Shown one piece after another: positions 32,477 through 43,788 of a stretch of DNA of 64,000 bases. Position numbers and translations under genes: made by a program. Below the pieces are notes generated by a model. The model saw only the letters and a list, made by a program, of their open reading frames with translations, ran no database searches and was not told the DNA's origin. Position 1 is the stretch's first letter, and the number at the start of each line of letters is the position of its first letter. The stretch spans positions 620,001 to 684,000 of the forward strand of contig JAZGUH010000375.1 of the NCBI GenBank assembly GCA_037893225.1, read 5' to 3'. Source of the stretch: Hippasteria phrygiana (lineage: Eukaryota; Echinodermata; Asteroidea; Valvatida; Goniasteridae).

Positions 32477-32678
32477 ATTTTGTTCTTTCATCGAATTCCA
32501 ATACTTTGAAAAGAGAATCGCGCCAAAGTGAAGTGCCTCATGATTTATCTTTTTAAAACCTTCATTTTTTGAGGATGTCTGGAAAATTTGCGAGATTCTC
32601 CACATTGACCAATTGCTTTCAACTCAAATAGAACAAAACAAAACAATACAAAAGAAAAGCCTAAAACATGCAGTTCTT

Positions 32679-32751
32679 CGCCCGGTATGGGACTTGAACC
32701 CATGACCCTCAGATTAAAAGTCTGATGCTCTACCGACTGAGCTAACCGGGC
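32679..32751 (-). tRNA. tRNA-Lys-TTT: tRNA-Lys (UUU), copy 25
   Basis: Consensus gene, GCTGG flank. Confidence 0.96.
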
Positions 32752-33559
32752 GCTGGAAGGTGTACGGTGGACCGATTTGAAGCCATTTTCCTTCAACAGA
32801 GCGTGTAAGTCTCGCGATATCACAACTTTTCATCACTAGATATTGGTAAGGTCTTGGTACGAAACACTAACTAGTTAATTGACGGACCATATTATTAACA
32901 GCAAAGCTGTAGCGTGAAGTCTTAGCAGCTAGAACTGCGATTGGAAACTACAGCTAGTGTACGTAGTATTAATTCAAGTATATTTGGTGTACCATCAAAA
33001 ACATCTCTTAAACTTCTTTAATATTTGTTAGAGCTGTGAGATATTTCTCAATTATTAAAAATATCTATAAACCATTTAGAGATATCTCGACTGCATCTAT
33101 TTCACGATATCTGTAATTAAACATTTGAAGCTGTACCTGTATGATGCAAAATAATTTCATCAAAAATGACGCCGCGTGCAGCTCCAATGGACGAATCCGA
33201 CCAAGTTTATATTTGCAGGATGAATGTGGTCATGATAGGTGGTCATCCGCATCTGTAAAGTGGCACATGCTTTGTATGACTACAAGCATTGACTATTCAT
33301 CTGTAGCGATATTTTCAAGCCACAAAGAACAATCATTACATGACAGATTGCATGGTATAAGCTGAGAACTTGAGAAGCTTTCGGCCTTGTTGTTGTTGTT
33401 GTTGTCGTTAAGTTGTTGTCACCGTTGTTGTTCTTGGCACGCGGATCAGAAAACTCTACTCCGGGTAAAACACATGATTATTCAGAACGTTTACACAATG
33501 AATGTGGGGATGACTTTCCCAATAACTATATTCAAACTTCCAGCGTTGGTTTTACAGAG

Positions 33560-33642
33560 CCTTCGATAGCTCAGTTGGTAGAGCGGTGGACTGTAGTGTT
33601 AAAGAAATCCATAGGTCGCTGGTTCGAATCCGGCTCGAAGGA
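33560..33642 (+). tRNA. tRNA-Tyr-GTA: tRNA-Tyr (GUA), copy 25
   Basis: Consensus gene. Confidence 0.96.
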
Positions 33643-33843
33643 ATTTTTTCTTTCATCGAATTCCAATACTTTGAAAAGAGAATCGCGCCAAAGTGAAGTG
33701 CCTCATGATTTATCTTTTTAAAACCTTCATTTTTTGAGGATGTCTGGAAAATTTGCGAGAATCTCCACATTGACCAATTGCTTTCAACTCAAATAGAACA
33801 AAACAAAACAATACAAAAGAAAAGCCTAAAACATGCAGTTCTT

Positions 33844-33916
33844 CGCCCGGTATGGGACTTGAACCCATGACCCTCAGATTAAAAGTCTGATGCTCTACCG
33901 ACTGAGCTAACCGGGC
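33844..33916 (-). tRNA. tRNA-Lys-TTT: tRNA-Lys (UUU), copy 26
   Basis: Consensus gene, GGAAAG flank. Confidence 0.96.
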
Positions 33917-34718
33917 CCTGGAAAGTGTACGGTGGACCGATTTCAAGCCATTTTCCTTCAACAGAGCGTGTAAGTCTCGCGATATCACAACTTTTCATCA
34001 CTAGATATTGGTAAGGTCTTGGTACGAAACACTAACTAGTTTATTGACGGACCATATTATTAACAGCAAAGCTGTAGCGTGAAGTCTTAGCAGCTCTAAC
34101 TGCGATTGGAAACTACAGCTAGTGTACGTAGTATTAATTCAAGTATATTTGGTGTACCATCAAAAACATCTCTTAAACTTCTTAAATATTTGTTAGAGCT
34201 GTGAGATATTTATCAATTATTAAAAATATCTATAAACCATTTAGAGATATCTCGACTGCATCTATTTTACGATATCTGTAATTAAACATTTGAAGCTGTA
34301 CCTGTATGATGCAAAATAATTTCATCAAAAATGACGCCGCGTGCAGCTCCAATGGACGAATCCGACCAAGTTTATATTTGCAGGATGAATGTGGTCATGA
34401 TAGGTGGTCATCCGCATCTGTAAAGTGGCACATGCTTTGTATGACTACAAGCATCGACTATTCATCTGTAGCGATATTTTCAAGCCACAAAGAACAATCA
34501 TTACATGACAGATTGCATGGTATCAGCTGAGAACTTGAGAAGCTTTCGGCCTTGTTGTTGTTGTCGTTAAGTTGTTGTCACCGTTGTTGTTCTTGGCACG
34601 CGGATCAGAAAACTCTACTCCGGGTAAAACACATGATTATTCAGAACGTTTACACAATGAATGTGGGGATGACTTTCCCAATAACTATATTCAAACTTCC
34701 AGCGTTGGTTTTCCAGAA

Positions 34719-34801
34719 CCTTCGATAGCTCAGTTGGTAGAGCGGTGGACTGTAGTGTTAAAGAAATCCATAGGTCGCTGGTTCGAATCCGGCTCGAAGG
34801 A
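34719..34801 (+). tRNA. tRNA-Tyr-GTA: tRNA-Tyr (GUA), copy 26
   Basis: Consensus gene; private A-to-C change eight bases upstream. Confidence 0.96.
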
Positions 34802-35003
34802 ATTTTTTCTTTCATCGAATTCCAATACTTTGAAAAGAGAATCGCGCCAAAGTGAAGTGCCTCATGATTTATCTTTTTAAAACCTTCATTTTTTGAGGAT
34901 GTCTGGAAAATTTGCGAGATTCTCCACATTGACCAATTGCTTTCAACTCAAATAGAACAAAACAAAACAATAACAAAAGAAAAGCCTAAAACATGCAGTT
35001 TTT

Positions 35004-35076
35004 CGCCCGGTATGGGACTTGAACCCATGACCCTCAGATTAAAAGTCTGATGCTCTACCGACTGAGCTAACCGGGC
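35004..35076 (-). tRNA. tRNA-Lys-TTT: tRNA-Lys (UUU), copy 27
   Basis: Consensus gene, CAATAAC flank. Confidence 0.96.
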
Positions 35077-35878
35077 CCTGGAAAGTGTACGGTGGACCGA
35101 TTTCAAGCCATTTTCCTTCAACAGAGCGTGTAAGTCTCGCGATATCACAACTTTTCATCACTAGATATTGGTAAGGTCTTGGTACGAAACACTAACTAGT
35201 TTATTGACGGACCATATTATTAACAGCAAAGCTGTAGCGTGAAGTCTTAGCAGCTCTAACTGCGATTGGAAACTACAGCTAGTGTACGTAGTATTAATTC
35301 AAGTATATTTGGTGTACCATCAAAAACATCTCTTAAACTTCTTTAATATTTGTTAGAGCTGTGAGATATTTCTCAATTATTAAAAATATCTATAAACCAT
35401 TTAGAGATATCTCGACTGCATCTATTTCACGATATCTGTAATTAAACATTTGAAGCTGTACCTGTATGATGCAAAATAATTTCATCAAAAATGACGCCGC
35501 GTGCAGCTCCAATGGACGAATCCGACCAAGTTTATATTTGCAGGATGAATGTGGTCATGATAGGTGGTCATCCGCATCTGTAAAGTGGCACATGCTTTGT
35601 ATGACTACAAGCATCGACTATTCATCTGTAGCGATATTTTCAAGCCACAAAGAACAATCATTACATGACAGATTGCATGGTATCAGCTGAGAACTTGAGA
35701 AGCTTTCGGCCTTGTTGTTGTTGTCGTTAAGTTGTTGTCACCGTTGTTGTTCTTGGCAGGCGGATCAGAAAACTCTACTCCGGGTAAAACACATGATTAT
35801 TCAGAACGTTTACACAATGAATGTGGGGATGACTTTCCCAATAACTATATTCAAACTTCCAGCGTTGGTTTTACAGAA

Positions 35879-35961
35879 CCTTCGATAGCTCAGTTGGTAG
35901 AGCGGTGGACTGTAGTGTTAAAGAAATCCATAGGTCGCTGGTTCGAATCCGGCTCGAAGGA
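35879..35961 (+). tRNA. tRNA-Tyr-GTA: tRNA-Tyr (GUA), copy 27
   Basis: Consensus gene, GCCTCGTGAT flank, last Tyr before module 4. Confidence 0.96.
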
Positions 35962-36163
35962 ATTTTTTCTTTCATCGAATTCCAATACTTTGAAAAGAGA
36001 ATCGCGCCAAAGTGAAGTGCCTCGTGATTTATCTTTTTAAAACCTTCATTTTTTGAGGATGTCTGGAAAATTTGCGAGATTCTCCACATTGACCAATTGC
36101 TTTCAACTCAAATAGAACAAAACAAAACAATAACAAAAGAAAAGCCTAAAACATGCAGTTCTT

Positions 36164-36236
36164 CGCCCGGTATGGGACTTGAACCCATGACCCTCAGATT
36201 AAAAGTCTGATGCTCTACCGACTGAGCTAACCGGGC
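36164..36236 (-). tRNA. tRNA-Lys-TTT: tRNA-Lys (UUU), copy 28
   Basis: Consensus gene before module 4. Confidence 0.96.
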
Positions 36237-36517
36237 CCTGGAAGGTGTACGGTGGACCGATTTCAAGCCATTTTCCTTCAACAGAGCGTGTAAGTCTCGC
36301 GATATCACAACTTTTCATCACTAGATATTGGTAAGGTCTTGGTACGAAACACTAACTAGTTTATTGACGGACCATATTATTAACAGCAAAGCTGTAGCGT
36401 GAAGTCTTAGCAGCTAGAACTGCGATTCGAAACTACAGCTAGTGTACGTATATTTGGTGTACCATCAAAAACATCTCTTAAACTTCTTTAATATTTTTTC
36501 AATGTGAACAAAGAAAC

Positions 36518-36590
36518 TGGCACGAGCGGGATTCGAACCTGCGACCTCCGGGTTACCGTACCGGCGCTCTACCAACTGAGCTATCTTGCC
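36518..36590 (-). tRNA. tRNA-Thr(GGU)-like gene, module 4 copy 1
   Basis: Identical gene; unit 1 with ATATA junction. Confidence 0.6.
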
Positions 36591-36830
36591 CTATGTTGGC
36601 GGTCTCCCAAATTGTCAGTATCTTTGTTCGGGTGGGCGCTAGTCAGAAGTCATAAACCCAGAATGCCGTGTAGCCAGGGATCACACCCAATTTTACGATA
36701 CAACCTGGGAAGCGACATTGTGGAGATCACTCAATGAGGATACGACTTTTTAATATATAATACGTCACACAATCCACAAGGGAAACTGACTAGGTAAATT
36801 TGAATACATTTTCAATGTGAACAAAGAAAC

Positions 36831-36903
36831 TGGCACGAGCGGGATTCGAACCTGCGACCTCCGGGTTACCGTACCGGCGCTCTACCAACTGAGCTATCTT
36901 GCC
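36831..36903 (-). tRNA. tRNA-Thr(GGU)-like gene, module 4 copy 2
   Basis: Identical gene; private substitution in its upstream flank near 36959. Confidence 0.6.
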
Positions 36904-37143
36904 CTATGTTGGCGGTCTCCCAAATTGTCAGTATCTTTGTTCGGGTGGGCGCTAGTCACAAGTCATAAACCCAGAATGCCGTGTAGCCAGGGATCACACC
37001 CAATTTTACGATACAACCTGGGAAGCGACATTGTGGAGATCACTCAATGAGGATACGACTTTTTAATTTATAATACGTCACACAATCCACAAGGGAAACT
37101 GACTAGGTAAATTTGAATACATTTTCAATGTGAACAAAGAAAC

Positions 37144-37216
37144 TGGCACGAGCGGGATTCGAACCTGCGACCTCCGGGTTACCGTACCGGCGCTCTACCA
37201 ACTGAGCTATCTTGCC
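37144..37216 (-). tRNA. tRNA-Thr(GGU)-like gene, module 4 copy 3
   Basis: Third 313-bp unit. Confidence 0.6.
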
Positions 37217-37456
37217 CTATGTTGGCGGTCTCCCAAATTGTCAGTATCTTTGTTCGGGTGGGCGCTAGTCAGAAGTCATAAACCCAGAATGCCGTGTAGC
37301 CAGGGATCACACCCAATTTTACGATACAACCTGGGAAGCGACATTGTGGAGATCACTCAATGAGGATACGACTTTTTAATTTATAATACGTCACACAATC
37401 CACAAGGGAAACTGACTAGGTAAATTTGAATACATTTTCAATGTGAACAAAGAAAC

Positions 37457-37529
37457 TGGCACGAGCGGGATTCGAACCTGCGACCTCCGGGTTACCGTAC
37501 CGGCGCTCTACCAACTGAGCTATCTTGCC
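37457..37529 (-). tRNA. tRNA-Thr(GGU)-like gene, module 4 copy 4
   Basis: Left palindrome arm. Confidence 0.6.
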
Positions 37530-37877
37530 CTATGTTGGCGGTCTCCCAAATTGTCAGTATCTTTGTTCGGGTGGGCGCTAGTCAGAAGTCATAAACCCAG
37601 AATGCCGTGTAGCCAGGGATCACACCCAATTTTACGATACAACCTGGGAAGCGACATTGTGGAGATCACTCAATGAGGATACGACTTTTTAATTATTTAA
37701 AATAATTTTAATTATTAAAAAGTCGTATCCTCATTGAGTGATCTCCACAATGTCGCTTCCCAGGTTGTATCGTAAAATTGGGTGTGATCCCTGGCTACAC
37801 GGCATTCTGGGTTTATGACTTCTCACTAGCGCCCACCCGAACAAAGATACTGACAATTTGGGAGACCGCCAACATAG

Positions 37878-37950
37878 GGCAAGATAGCTCAGTTGGTAGA
37901 GCGCCGGTACGGTAACCCGGAGGTCGCAGGTTCGAATCCCGCTCGTGCCA
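37878..37950 (+). tRNA. tRNA-Thr(GGU)-like gene, module 4 copy 5 (inverted)
   Basis: Right palindrome arm. Confidence 0.6.
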
Positions 37951-38566
37951 GTTTCTTTGTTCACATTGAAAATGTATTCAAATTTACCTAGTCAGTTTCC
38001 CTTGTGGATTGTGTGACGTATTCTTTAATATTTGTTAGAGCTGTGAGATATTTCTCAATTATTAAAAATATCTATAAACCATTTAGAGATATCTCGACTG
38101 CATCTATTTCACGATATCTGCAATTAAACATTTGAAGCTGTACCTGTATGATGCAAAATAATTTCATCAAAAATGACGCCGCGTGCAGCTCCAATGGACG
38201 AATCTGACCAAGTTTATATTTGCAGGATGAATGTGGTCATGATAGGTGGTCATCCGCATCTGTAAAGTGGCACATGCTTTGTATGACTACAAGCATTGAC
38301 TATTCATCTTTAGCGATATTTTCAAGCCACAAAGAACAATCATTACATGACAGATTGCATGGTATAAGCTGAGAACTTGAGAAGCTTTCGGCCTTGTTGT
38401 TGTTGTTGTTGTCGTTAAGTTGTTGTCACCGTTGTTGTTCTTGGCACGCGGATCAGAAAACTCTACTCCGGGTAAAACACATGATTATTCAGAACGTTTA
38501 CACAATGAATGTGGGGATGACTTTCCCAATAACTATATTCAAACTTCCAGCGTTGGTTTTACAGAG

Positions 38567-38649
38567 CCTTCGATAGCTCAGTTGGTAGAGCGGTGGACTG
38601 TAGTGTTAAAGAAATCCATAGGTCGCTGGTTCGAATCCGGCTCGAAGGA
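38567..38649 (+). tRNA. tRNA-Tyr-GTA: tRNA-Tyr (GUA), copy 28
   Basis: Consensus gene after module 4. Confidence 0.96.
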
Positions 38650-38850
38650 ATTTTTTCTTTCATCGAATTCCAATACTTTGAAAAGAGAATCGCGCCAAAG
38701 TGAAGTGCCTCATGATTTATCTTTTTAAAACCTTCATTTTTTGAGGATGTCTGGAAAATTTGCGAGAATCTCCACATTGACCCATTGCTTTCAACTCAAA
38801 TAGAACAAAACAAAACAATACAAAAGAAAAGCCTAAAACTTGCAGTTCTT

Positions 38851-38922
38851 CGCCCGGTATGGGACTTGAACCCATGACCCTCAGCTTAAAAGTCTGATGC
38901 TCACCGACTGAGCTAACCGGGC
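38851..38922 (-). pseudogene. tRNA-Lys (UUU), copy 29, defective
   Basis: A21 missing and T39G. Upstream flank reads GCGTGTAAG where the three related copies have GCGCGTAAG. Confidence 0.8.
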
Positions 38923-39133
38923 CCTGGAATATGTACGGTGGACCGATTTCAAGCCATTTTCCTTCAACAGAGCGTGTAAGTCTCGCGATATCACAACTTT
39001 TCATCACTAGATATTGGTAAGGTCTTGGTACGAAACACTAACTAGTTTATTGACGGACCATATTATTAACAGCAAAGCTGTAGCGTGAAGTCTTAGCAGC
39101 TCTAACTGCGATTGGAAACTACAGCTAGTGTAC

Positions 39134-39147
39134 GTAGTATTAATTCA
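39134..39147. repeat. Left 14-bp direct repeat flanking Thr module 5
   Basis: GTAGTATTAATTCA occurs here and at 40505-40518; uninterrupted spacers have it once. The site is different from that of modules 1-4, about 65 bp closer to the Lys gene. Confidence 0.8.
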
Positions 39148-39169
39148 TTTTCAAAGTGAACAAAGAAAC

Positions 39170-39242
39170 TGGCACGAGCGGGATTCGAACCTGCGACCTC
39201 CGGGTTACCGTACCGGCGCTCTACCAACTGAGCTATCTTGCC
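39170..39242 (-). tRNA. tRNA-Thr(GGU)-like gene, module 5 copy 1
   Basis: Same 73 bases as modules 1-4 although the surrounding unit has diverged. Confidence 0.6.
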
Positions 39243-39482
39243 CTATGTTGGTGGTCTCCCAAATTGTCAGTATCTTTGTTCGAGTGGGCGCTAGTCAGAA
39301 GTCATAAACCCAGAATGCCGTGTAGCCAGGGATCACACCCAATTTTACGATACAACCTGGGAAGCGACATTGTGGAGATCACTCAATGAGGATACGACTT
39401 TTTAACTTATAATACGTCACACAATCCACAAGGGAAACTGACTAGGTAAATTTGAATACATTTTCAAAGTGAACAAAGAAAC

Positions 39483-39555
39483 TGGCACGAGCGGGATTCG
39501 AACCTGCGACCTCCGGGTTACCGTACCGGCGCTCTACCAACTGAGCTATCTTGCC
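39483..39555 (-). tRNA. tRNA-Thr(GGU)-like gene, module 5 copy 2
   Basis: Second direct unit. Confidence 0.6.
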
Positions 39556-39795
39556 CTATGTTGGTGGTCTCCCAAATTGTCAGTATCTTTGTTCGAGTGG
39601 GCGCTAGTCAGAAGTCATAAACCCAGAATGCCGTGTAGCCAGGGATCACACCCAATTTTACGATACAACCTGGGAAGCGACATTGTGGAGATCACTCAAT
39701 GAGGATACGACTTTTTAACTTATAATACGTCACACAATCCACAAGGGAAACTGACTAGGTAAATTTGAATACATTTTCAAAGTGAACAAAGAAAC

Positions 39796-39868
39796 TGGCA
39801 CGAGCGGGATTCGAACCTGCGACCTCCGGGTTACCGTACCGGCGCTCTACCAACTGAGCTATCTTGCC
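39796..39868 (-). tRNA. tRNA-Thr(GGU)-like gene, module 5 copy 3, truncated upstream
   Basis: The gene is complete, but only 37 bp of its own 5' flank remain before the inversion joint. Confidence 0.6.
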
Positions 39869-40054
39869 CTATGTTGGTGGTCTCCCAAATTGTCAGTATC
39901 TTTGTCCTCATTGAGTGATCTCCACAATGTCGCTTCCCAGGTTGTATCGTAAAATTGGGTGTGATCCCTGGCTACACGGCATTCTGGGTTTATGACTTCT
40001 GACTAGCGCCCACTCGAACAAAGATACTGACAATTTGGGAGACCACCAACATAG

Positions 40055-40127
40055 GGCAAGATAGCTCAGTTGGTAGAGCGCCGGTACGGTAACCCGGAGG
40101 TCGCAGGTTCGAATCCCGCTCGTGCCA
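40055..40127 (+). tRNA. tRNA-Thr(GGU)-like gene, module 5 copy 4 (inverted)
   Basis: First plus-strand unit after the inversion joint. Confidence 0.6.
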
Positions 40128-40367
40128 GTTTCTTTGTTCACTTTGAAAATGTATTCAAATTTACCTAGTCAGTTTCCCTTGTGGATTGTGTGACGTATTA
40201 TAAGTTAAAAAGTCGTATCCTCATTGAGTGATCTCCACAATGTCGCTTCCCAGGTTGTATCGTAAAATTGGGTGTGATCCCTGGCTACACGGCATTCTGG
40301 GTTTATGACTTCTGACTAGCGCCCACTCGAACAAAGATACTGACAATTTGGGAGACCACCAACATAG

Positions 40368-40440
40368 GGCAAGATAGCTCAGTTGGTAGAGCGCCGGTAC
40401 GGTAACCCGGAGGTCGCAGGTTCGAATCCCGCTCGTGCCA
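40368..40440 (+). tRNA. tRNA-Thr(GGU)-like gene, module 5 copy 5 (inverted)
   Basis: Second plus-strand unit, 313 bp on. Confidence 0.6.
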
Positions 40441-41101
40441 GTTTCTTTGTTCACTTTGAAAATGTATTCAAATTTACCTAGTCAGTTTCCCTTGTGGATT
40501 GTGTGTAGTATTAATTCAAGTATATTTGGTGTACCATCAAAAACATCTCTTAAACTTCTTTAATATTTGTTAGAGCTGTGAGATATTTCTCAATTATTAA
40601 AAATATCTATAAACCATTTAGAGATATCTCGACTGCATCTATTTCACGATATCTGTAATTAAACATTTGAAGCTGTACCTGTATGATGCAAAATAATTTC
40701 ATCAAAAATGACGCCGCGTGCAGCTCCAATGGACGAATCCGACCAAGTTTATATTTGCAGGATGAATGTGGTCATGATAGGTGGTCATCCGCATCTGTAA
40801 AGTGGCACATGCTTTGTATGACTACAAGCATCGACTATTCATCTGTAGCGATATTTTCAAGCCACAAAGAACAATCATTACATGACAGATTGCATGGTAT
40901 AAGCTGAGAACTTGAGAAGCTTTCGGCCTTGTTGTTGTTGTTGTTGTCGTTAAGTTGTTGTCACCGTTGTTGTTCTTGGCACGCGGATCAGAAAACTCTA
41001 CTCCGGGTAAAACACATGATTATTCAGAACGTTTACACAATGAATGTGGGGATGACTTTCCCAATAACTATATTCAAACTTCCAGCGTTGGTTTTACAGA
41101 G

Positions 41102-41184
41102 CCTTCGATAGCTCAGTTGGTAGAGCGGTGGACTGTAGTGTTAAAGAAATCCATAGGTCGCTGGTTCGAATCCGGCTCGAAGGA
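41102..41184 (+). tRNA. tRNA-Tyr-GTA: tRNA-Tyr (GUA), copy 29
   Basis: Consensus gene, first after module 5. Confidence 0.96.
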
Positions 41185-41385
41185 ATTTTTTCTTTCATCG
41201 AATTCCAATACTTTGAAAAGAGAATCGCGCCAAAGTGAAGTGCCTCATGATTTATCTTTTTAAAACCTTCATTTTTTGAGGATGTCTGGACAATTTGCGA
41301 GATTCTCCACATTGACCAATTGCTTTCAACTCAAATAGAACAAAACAAAACAATACAAAATAAAAACGTAAAACATGCAGTTCTT

Positions 41386-41458
41386 CGACCGGTATGGGAC
41401 TTGAACCCATGACCCTCAGATTAAAAGTCTGATGCTCTACCGACTGAGCTAACCGGGC
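41386..41458 (-). tRNA. tRNA-Lys-TTT: tRNA-Lys (UUU), copy 30, acceptor variant
   Basis: G71 is changed to T, which breaks pair 2-71. The 3' flank is also altered (AAATAAAAACG). Probably impaired in processing or charging. Confidence 0.8.
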
Positions 41459-42266
41459 CCTGGAAGGTGTACGGTGGACCGATTTCAAGCCATTTTCCTT
41501 CAACAGAGCGTGTAAGTCTCGCGATATCACAACTTTTCATCACTAGATATTGGTAAGGTCTTGGTACGAAACACTAACTAGTTAATTGACGGACCATATT
41601 ATTAACAGCAAAGCTGTAGCGTGAAGTCTTAGCAGCTAGAACTGCGATTGGAAACTACAGCTAGTGTACGTAGTATTAATTCAAGTATATTTGGTGTACC
41701 ATCAAAAACATCTCTTAAACTTCTTTAATATTTGTTAGAGCTGTGAGATATTTCTCAATTATTAAAAATATCTATAAACCATTTAGAGATATCTCGACTG
41801 CATCTATTTCACGATATCTGTAATTAAACATTTGAAGCTGTACCTGTATGATGCAAAATAATTTCATCAAAAATGACGCCGCGTGCAGCTCCAATGGACG
41901 AATCCGACCAAGTTTATATTTGCAGGATGAATGTGGTCATGATAGGTGGTCATCCGCATCTGTAAAGTGGCACATGCTTTGTATGACTACAAGCATTGAC
42001 TATTCATCTGTAGCGATATTTTCAAGCCACAAAGAACAATCATTACATGACAGATTGCATGGTATCAGCTGAGAACTTGAGAAGCTTTCGGCCTTGTTGT
42101 TGTTGTTGTTGTCGTTAAGTTGTTGTCACCGTTGTTGTTCTTGGCACGCGGATCAGAAAACTCTACTCCGGGTAAAACACATGATTATTCAGAACGTTTA
42201 CACAATGAATGTGGGGATGACTTTCCCAATAACTATATTCAAACTTCCAGCGTCGGTTTTACAGAG

Positions 42267-42349
42267 CCTTCGATAGCTCAGTTGGTAGAGCGGTGGACTG
42301 TAGTGTTAAAGAAATCCATAGGTCGCTGGTTCGAATCCGGCTCGAAGGA
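42267..42349 (+). tRNA. tRNA-Tyr-GTA: tRNA-Tyr (GUA), copy 30
   Basis: Consensus gene; flank CAGCGTCGG. Confidence 0.96.
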
Positions 42350-42550
42350 ATTTTTTCTTTCATCGAATTCCAATACTTTGAAAAGAGAATCGCGCCAAAG
42401 TGAAGTGCCTCATGATTTATCTTTTTAAAACCTTCATTTTTTGAGGATGTCTGGACAATTTGCGAGATTCTCCACATTGACCAATTGCTTTCAACTCAAA
42501 TAGAACAAAACAAAACAATACAAAAGAAAAGCCTAAAACATGCAGTTCTT

Positions 42551-42623
42551 CGCCCGGTATGGGACTTGAACCCATGGCCCTCAGATTAAAAGTCTGATGC
42601 TCTACCGACTGCGCTAACCGGGC
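42551..42623 (-). tRNA. tRNA-Lys-TTT: tRNA-Lys (UUU), copy 31, A-box variant
   Basis: T12 is changed to G, which breaks pair 12-23 and alters the A box (TAGCGCAG). T47 is changed to C in the variable loop. Transcription and folding are both doubtful. Confidence 0.75.
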
Positions 42624-43431
42624 CCTGGAAGGTGTACGGTGGACCGATTTCAAGCCATTTTCCTTCAACAGAGCGTGTAAGTCTCGCGATATCACAACTT
42701 TTCATCACTAGATATTGGTAAGGTCTTGGTACGAAACACTAACTAGTTAATTGACGGACCATATTATTAACAGCAAAGCTGTAGCGTGAAGTCTTAGCAG
42801 CTAGAACTGCGATTGGAAACTACAGCTAGTGTACGTAGTATTAATTCAAGTATATTTGGTGTACCATCAAAAACATCTCTTAAACTTCTTTAATATTTGT
42901 TAGAGCTGTGAGATATTTCTCAATTATTAAAAATATCTATAAACCATTTAGAGATATCTCGACTGCATCTATTTCACGATATCTGTAATTAAACATTTGA
43001 AGCTGTACCTGTATGATGCAAAATAATTTCATCAAAAATGACGCCGCGTGCAGCTCCAATGGACGAATCCGACCAAGTTTATATTTGCAGGATGAATGTG
43101 GTCATGATAGGTGGTCATCCGCATCTGTAAAGTGGCACATGCTTTGTATGACTACAAGCATTGACTATTCATCTGTAGCGATATTTTCAAGCCACAAAGA
43201 ACAATCATTACATGACAGATTGCACGGTATAAGCTGAGAACTTGAGAAGCTTTCGGCCTTGTTGTTGTTGTTGTTGTCGTTAAGTTGTTGTCACCGTTGT
43301 TGTTCTTGGCACGCGGATCAGAAAACTCTACTCCGGGTAAAACACATGATTATTCAGAACGTTTACACAATGAATGTGGGGATGACTTTCCCAATAACTA
43401 TATTCAAACTTCCAGCGTTGCTTTTACAGAG

Positions 43432-43514
43432 CCTTCGATAGCTCAGTTGGTAGAGCGGTGGACTGTAGTGTTAATGAAATCCATAGGTCGCTGGTTCGAA
43501 TCCGGCTCGAAGGA
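43432..43514 (+). tRNA. tRNA-Tyr-GTA: tRNA-Tyr (GUA), copy 31, intron variant
   Basis: Exons consensus; intron TGTTAATGAA with one A-to-T change. Confidence 0.94.
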
Positions 43515-43715
43515 ATTTTTTCTTTCATCGAATTCCAATACTTTGAAAAGAGAATCGCGCCAAAGTGAAGTGCCTCATGATTTATCTTTATAAAACCTTC
43601 ATTTTTTGAGGATGTCTGGAAAATTTGCGAGATTCTCCACATTGACCAATTGCTTTCAACTCAAATAGAACAAAACAAAACAATACAAAAGAAAAGCCTA
43701 AAACATGCAGTTCTT

Positions 43716-43788
43716 CGCCCGGTATGGGACTTGAACCAATGACCCTCAGATTAAAAGTCTGATGCTCTACCGACTGAGCTAACCGGGC
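43716..43788 (-). tRNA. tRNA-Lys-TTT: tRNA-Lys (UUU), copy 32, T-stem variant
   Basis: G51 is changed to T, a mismatch with C63 in the middle of the T-stem. The B box itself is unchanged. Confidence 0.8.

Larger units (their letters stand above)
27920..36503. repeat. 8584-bp higher-order repeat, copy 2
   Basis: Every gene recurs at +8584 from copy 1, including the defective Lys, the variant Tyr copies and the Thr remnant. One private change is TTCCAGAA for TTACAGAA before the Tyr gene at 34719. Confidence 0.9.
36497..38021. mobile_element. Thr-like tRNA module 4
   Basis: Module 3 shifted by 8584 bp. One private substitution in unit 2 (AGTCACAAG near 36955). Confidence 0.6.
37385..38022. repeat. 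Palindrome with 308-bp arms, module 4
   Basis: Arms 37385-37692 and 37715-38022. Confidence 0.9.
36504..39147. repeat. Partial third copy of the 8584-bp higher-order repeat
   Basis: Matches the first ~2.64 kb of the higher-order unit, then stops at the insertion point of module 5. Private changes include CCCATTG for CCAATTG near 38780. Confidence 0.85.
39148..40504. mobile_element. Thr-like tRNA module 5
   Basis: Two full minus-strand 313-bp units, a third cut off 37 bp past its gene, then two plus-strand units. Module-specific bases (TTTTCAAAG, GGTGGTCTCC, TTCGAGTGG, AACTTATAATACG) separate it from modules 1-4. Left end TTTTCAA matches the left end of module 1; right end is GATTGTGTG. The turn at 39905/39906 joins TATCTTTG to TCCTCATTG, so there is no long symmetrical centre. 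Confidence 0.6.
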
